Under the pieces are notes generated by a model that was not told the origin of the DNA, did not search any database, and saw only the letters and a program-made list of their open reading frames with translations. A DNA stretch of 64,000 nt from Zygnema cylindricum (lineage: Eukaryota; Streptophyta; Zygnematophyceae; Zygnematales; Zygnemataceae). How positions within the stretch are numbered: position 1 is the first letter of the stretch; every line of letters starts with the position of its first letter. The position numbers and the translations under genes were made by a program. The stretch spans positions 1-64,000 of the forward strand of contig JBBHKE010001784.1 in assembly GCA_037447655.1 (NCBI GenBank), written 5' to 3'. Shown piece after piece: positions 60,085 to 64,000 of this stretch.

Positions 60085-61062
60085 TTTTTCCTTTTGTTTG
60101 TAATGGTCCCGTGTCAAAATTTGGGTGACCAACGTTTTGACCTTCTGGAGTTAGTCAATCGTGTCCATTTTCAGTACGGACATATCTGACCGGCAAGTTG
60201 GCCCAACCAGCCCTGAAAGTACAAACTATTATTAGCTGTACGACTTTTTCTGCCTTTACAAGATTTGACTTTTCTGCGATAAATGCGTGCATGTGAACAA
60301 ATTATCTAGCAGAATCTAATAAAATCTGACTGATTAGTCGTTTTATGACAAAGCTTTCACCTCGACTTGGTTATGTTTGGCTCTTTGCAAAAAAACCTAA
60401 TAAACCCTAAAATTTCCTGTTAAATCCAATTGAACCGTCGTAATTGGCCTTTAAATTAGTATAGATTTGTTAAATGAAATACTATTTCAAATGCAGAAAC
60501 GACAAATCCTGCCTGCTTTGTCGTCTTTATTTGGTTTTGTCGTCTGCTTGTCGCAAATGTTCACACATAATCGCATACCTGCGTTTTTTCCGACCAGATT
60601 AAAAAAAAAAACAGTTACATGAAAAAAACAAAAAATAATCAGAAAACGCAAACGACATACCGTATCTGAAAGTTTTAAACTTTTGGAAGCACGAAAAGTG
60701 AAACTAGAAAACGAAGGCAATCCGATGCCGTACGGTACTGTACTTCTGTAAGCAGCAAATATTTAGTGTATATAGGGGAGATACATATCGACAAAGTAAA
60801 ATATTTGTCGTCGACCCAAAATCTGAAATGGAGCTACGCGACAACAAACTTTGGGACAACGAGCTTTAGGACACTTTTAAAAAGGTCTTCGATACCGTAC
60901 GATTTTTAGGTGAAACGGTAAAGCAAGCGAAACTGCGTATTTTCATGACGGCTTTCCTTGCCCCGTGCCGTACGCATGCTAACGACAACCCCCCCTCAAA
61001 AAACGTTAAATTATATAACAGATTGTGAAAAAAGAAAAAAAAATCACCTATACGGTGAAAAT
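60085..61062. other. AT-rich intergenic DNA
   Basis: No gene, RNA or repeat recognised. Confidence 0.45.
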
Positions 61063-61877
61063 TAGTGTTGGGTATCGAAGACCTTTTGCCGATATTCGAT
61101 ATATATCGAATTTTAGGTACCCGATAATCGATATATCGCTTCGATATATCGAAAATCAAAATATCACGCTATATCGCCGATATATCGTATCGTCAATATA
61201 TCGAGGTATTTAAAAAAAAAGTGAAAATTTTCATAAGTCTCCAAAGTCACGTGACTTCGGACAAGGTGACCGTAAAATCTTTGCCGAAAAGAAATACGGT
61301 TTTTTCCTGAAAGTCATCAGAGTGAAGTAGATCTGGTACACTTGCGAAGTACACGTACGTAATACACAAGTACGGAGTTACGTAAGAAAATGGTCGGTTC
61401 TCAAATCTTTGACGATTTTAGAGATTTGATCGTCAACTTACAAGAACCACTCAAATCAAAACACGTATGTAAAAAGTTGATTACAGAAGATACGCGATGT
61501 TAACCGAGGCCTCTGTAATACATAAATTTTGCTGTCCGTACTATTCCAGAGACCTCCTCATGTAACCATACCCCAAATAATTAATTATATGAATTACAGG
61601 ATTAGTACTTTTTTGTCGATTACATTTTGCGGCGTCTACCTTTAAGTCACAAAACGAAAATCACGTCATACGTGGCGTATCAGACAATTTGTCTTTTTCG
61701 CTAATATAACATATTATATAAAATAGTAAATTTAAAAAATTATATTTATCGCGATATATATATCGCGATAATTTATGTTGGTCCCGATATGATATATTGA
61801 GGAGCATGCTCGATCAATATTCGATATATCGAATATCGAAATTATCGCGATATGAATTTACCCGATATCCAACACTA
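61063..61877. mobile_element. hAT-like element related to 41912-42797
   Basis: Left end TAGTGTTGGGTATCGAAG and right end CGATATCCAACACTA form an inverted repeat of about 15 bases with one mismatch. Both sub-terminal regions are full of CGATATATCG words. The flanking octamers (GTGAAAAT, GTAGGTAC) do not match, so the target duplication is lost or the edges were altered. Confidence 0.75.
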
Positions 61878-62104
61878 GTAGGTACACTTAAATGTGTACA
61901 CGCGGTTGTTTTTTAGTTGTAGATGACCGTTCAAATAGAAAGACACATTTTTATTCTCGGTTGTCACTCATAACGAACGATATCAAAAACACTTTTCTAT
62001 TCTCGGTTACCACTCATTTCGAACGATATCATTGGCAAAACACCTTAATAAAACTATACAAAAAAAAATATACCGAGAATAGCTATAACTTTAAAAAACA
62101 CTAA

Positions 62105-63057
62105 GGGCACTTTCCCATGTGTTAAAGTTACGGTTATTTTTTGTCGTTTTCCTCCATACCTTAGCCTTCAACGAGAAAATCTGCAGATGTACCAAAAAAA
62201 CGAAGTTACCATGGTACAATTTGCGTTACCTTGAAAATTTAAATGTATTGCAGTTTGTCATCTAGCACGCTGCAGTTTGTCGTCTAGCGCGTTTCGACCC
62301 ACTTTCGCGTCCTTCCATCTCATCTTCAAACTTTGTATAAAATCATATCGCGATGTTATTCTAAATAAAGTTCTATGATGTGTGTGAATAGGCATATGAT
62401 GTCGGACGCGTCAGAGGATTTTTACATTTTTTGTGCACGAAGTACCAAAAAAAAAACCCACTGCACGTTTCCAGCTTGTGCGTGACTTTTTTCCGTGCAC
62501 TTTCATTCTTACAGGGGCCGTGGAGGGATCTCGACCACCGGACGCCATTTTGCAAAAGCAAAGTCAATGAAAGCGCCACACTCTCTCTCCCTCTCCCGCT
62601 ACCGCGTTTACCTCACGATTTTAGCAATGAAAAACGTCAATAATAGTATCAAATGAAAGATATCTAAAAACGGTTTTTTTTTACTATCTTTGGGCGTATT
62701 TTGATGGCAAGTAGAGTGAGAAAGGACAAAAAAACACAATCGGGAAACCAAGGCGGGAAGTTTTAGAATTTTTGACGTCGGCGCTGTCATATTGAGCGTG
62801 ACGTCAAAATGTCACAAACCCTAAACATCTACAATGTCACAAGTAACTAGACGCCTACAACGGACGCTATTTTGTAAACGTCATCAATTGTCGCGAGTTT
62901 TGTAGTGTCTACAACCGTCACAAATTACACCCACGTCTACATCCGTCACAATCTAAAGTAACGATTTCATTTCTTTACATACGATGCTCTGAAAGTAGTA
63001 CGGATAATCTTCGCTAAAAACTAAGTTACAAGAGTAAGGCTGCATGCGAAAAAGCCC
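62105..63057. mobile_element. Tourist/Harbinger-like element, 953 bp, TAA target duplication
   Basis: Left end GGGCACTTTCCCATGT and right end GCATGCGAAAAAGCCC pair imperfectly and are flanked by TAA at 62102-62104 and 63058-63060. It shares GTTTTCC..AACGAGAAAA and CGTCTACAATGTCAC-type blocks with the 46639-47605 copy. Confidence 0.88.
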
Positions 63058-63491
63058 TAAGGAGGCTTCACTACTTGTACGGTGAAGGTCAGGAGGAATA
63101 GTGACGGTTGTCACATGCGCATGCTTCACTCCAATCCAAAAACCACGTGAAATTATAATATTTTTTGTCGTTTTATGTCGGCTTTGGAAACAGGCGATTG
63201 AAATCTCTAGCTGCTCTCAGTTCGCAAAATTTTGTCGTTTACTGTCTGACATCTGTTGGATATTTCACCAGCTTGCAAAAAAACATAAAGACAAGTTGCA
63301 AAAAAACGGCGCTAGCGACAACCGACAAATCTCCGCAGATCAAGGAATTGATTCTGAAACGTACGATCAAATATGTTCTGTCGTACAATCACACATTGCG
63401 AATATGCGCCCGAATCCTTCCTTACCCTCCCCCTATCTCTCACCTTGCCCTTCCCTCGCTCTCCACTTCCTCCCCTCTCCCTCTCCTCCTC

Positions 63492-64000
63492 ATGGCAGCT
63501 TCTCCCATTTTCTCCGACCTTCCCCTCTCCCTCTCCCTCCCTCCTCTCCTCCCCCCCCCCAAACGCCTCCGCTCAGACCCTTTTTTCTCGCCCCCTCCCT
63601 CCTTTCCTCCATTCCACCAGTCATTATTTAACCTATCGGCTGCCACGTCAGCACTCCAGCCTGCTCAGCTCGTAGCCGAACCTGCCACGTCAGCATGTCA
63701 TCCTGCCACGTCAGCATGCCATCCTACCACGTCAGCATGCCATCTTGCCACGTCAGCATCTCAGAGCGCCTATGGGCTCGCTTCGACTCTCCACCATCTC
63801 GATTCAGAAATCGGCAGCGGCTCATCCCGCCAGGCTCATCTGGCAGCCGCGGTGGCTGAGCTAAACGACAAACTGGAGCGTGACGTGACACCGCAGCACC
63901 GTCAGATCGGCCGCTGGCCGTCGGATTCGGAGCGCCGAAAGTGGACCGCTCAGGTAGCGAATCCGCACGTGCGAAGCCGATTTTTCGATCCGGTCGCCAC
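63492..64000 (+). CDS. 5' part of a probable GC-rich gene, running off the window
   Basis: From ATG at 63492 the frame stays open for 169 codons to the last base. It begins MAASPIFSDLPLSLSL, has a Pro-rich stretch and a KRLRSDPFF basic patch, then a heptad repeat built on ATSACHP (residues about 64-90), then a Leu/Ala-rich segment (LAAAVAELNDKLERDV) that could form a short helix, and ends RSRFFDPVA. Codons after about 63760 are GC3-rich. The frame is also open upstream of this ATG, so the start is a choice, made for the ATGG context. No family recognised. The chance of such an open run in GC-rich DNA is not negligible. Confidence 0.45.
   Translation, partial: MAASPIFSDLPLSLSLPPLLPPPKRLRSDPFFSPPPSFPPFHQSLFNLSAATSALQPAQLVAEPATSACHPATSACHPTTSACHLATSASQSAYGLASTLHHLDSEIGSGSSRQAHLAAAVAELNDKLERDVTPQHRQIGRWPSDSERRKWTAQVANPHVRSRFFDPVA
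63641..63766 (+). repeat. 21-bp repeat, TGCCACGTCAGC
   Basis: TGCCACGTCAGC (one copy TACCACGTCAGC) occurs at 63641, 63683, 63704, 63725 and 63746, i.e. spaced 42, 21, 21 and 21 bases. It lies within the open frame starting at 63492 and encodes the ATSACHP heptads. Each unit contains CACGTCA. Confidence 0.9.

Noticed and set aside
63101-63631. 176-codon plus-strand frame
   Set aside because: The last third is a CCCTCT/CCCTCC tract read as Pro/Ser/Leu, the first part has no domain, and the frame at 63492 in another phase has the better codon composition.
63641-63766. Array of bZIP binding sites acting as a promoter
   Set aside because: The units lie inside an open frame with seven-codon periodicity, so a coding explanation is at least as good. 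Kept only as a possibility in the findings.
63641-63766. CRISPR array
   Set aside because: The repeats are contiguous with no unique spacers and the genome is eukaryotic. No other repeat-spacer pattern exists in the window.

Overview
This window is nuclear DNA of a repeat-rich, photosynthetic eukaryote of the green lineage. The evidence is a nucleus-encoded gene whose product starts with a plastid-transit-like Ser/Thr-rich leader and continues into a domain otherwise typical of cyanobacteria and plastids (DUF1818-like). It is split by ordinary GT-AG introns and surrounded by plant-style Ty1/copia, Ty3/gypsy, LINE, hAT and Tourist-like elements. A streptophyte alga with a large genome (Chara-like) is my best guess; a bryophyte is possible. 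The species is inference.

Layout. 1-1440: three-copy tandem repeat. 3097-9566: nearly complete copia element with two LTRs, decayed gag and integrase. 9567-12040: minus-strand gypsy remnant. About 12050-15687: plus-strand LINE split by a reversed solo LTR (14055-15204) and carrying an Illumina P7 adapter string (13197-13220). 17867-22396: minus-strand platelet-activating-factor acetylhydrolase-like gene with seven phase-consistent exons and a recognisable catalytic triad; the 3' end of exon 1 is triplicated. 22804-27425: AT-rich intergenic DNA with two small inverted-repeat elements and a 38-bp tandem repeat. 28463-32997: plus-strand DUF1818-like plastid protein gene, with a MITE in its last intron.

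33000-47605 is intergenic and packed with short inverted-repeat DNA elements of at least three families. One has a TACACCGCGAATCG end. One is Tourist/Harbinger-like, with GGGCGTGTCC-type ends and TAA/TTA target duplications. One is hAT-like, with an exact 8-bp target duplication. Inside a C-tract/G-tract island at 38443-38860 lies a 58-codon minus-strand frame with strong GC3 bias. 47894-53819: second copia element (minus strand, LTRs, broken pol). 54043-58120: a third, internally deleted copia relative. 58121-59338: pol tail plus LTR of a fourth. 59647-63057: two hAT-like and one Tourist-like element. 63492-64000: the start of a probable GC-rich coding exon that runs off the window and contains a 21-bp (7-residue) repeat.

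The two confident host genes are convergent in neither sense nor function: one is a lipid hydrolase, the other a plastid protein of unknown role. No operon-like grouping, rRNA, functional tRNA or CRISPR array was seen. All coordinates were read by eye; exon borders rest on splice consensus and reading-phase agreement, not transcripts.
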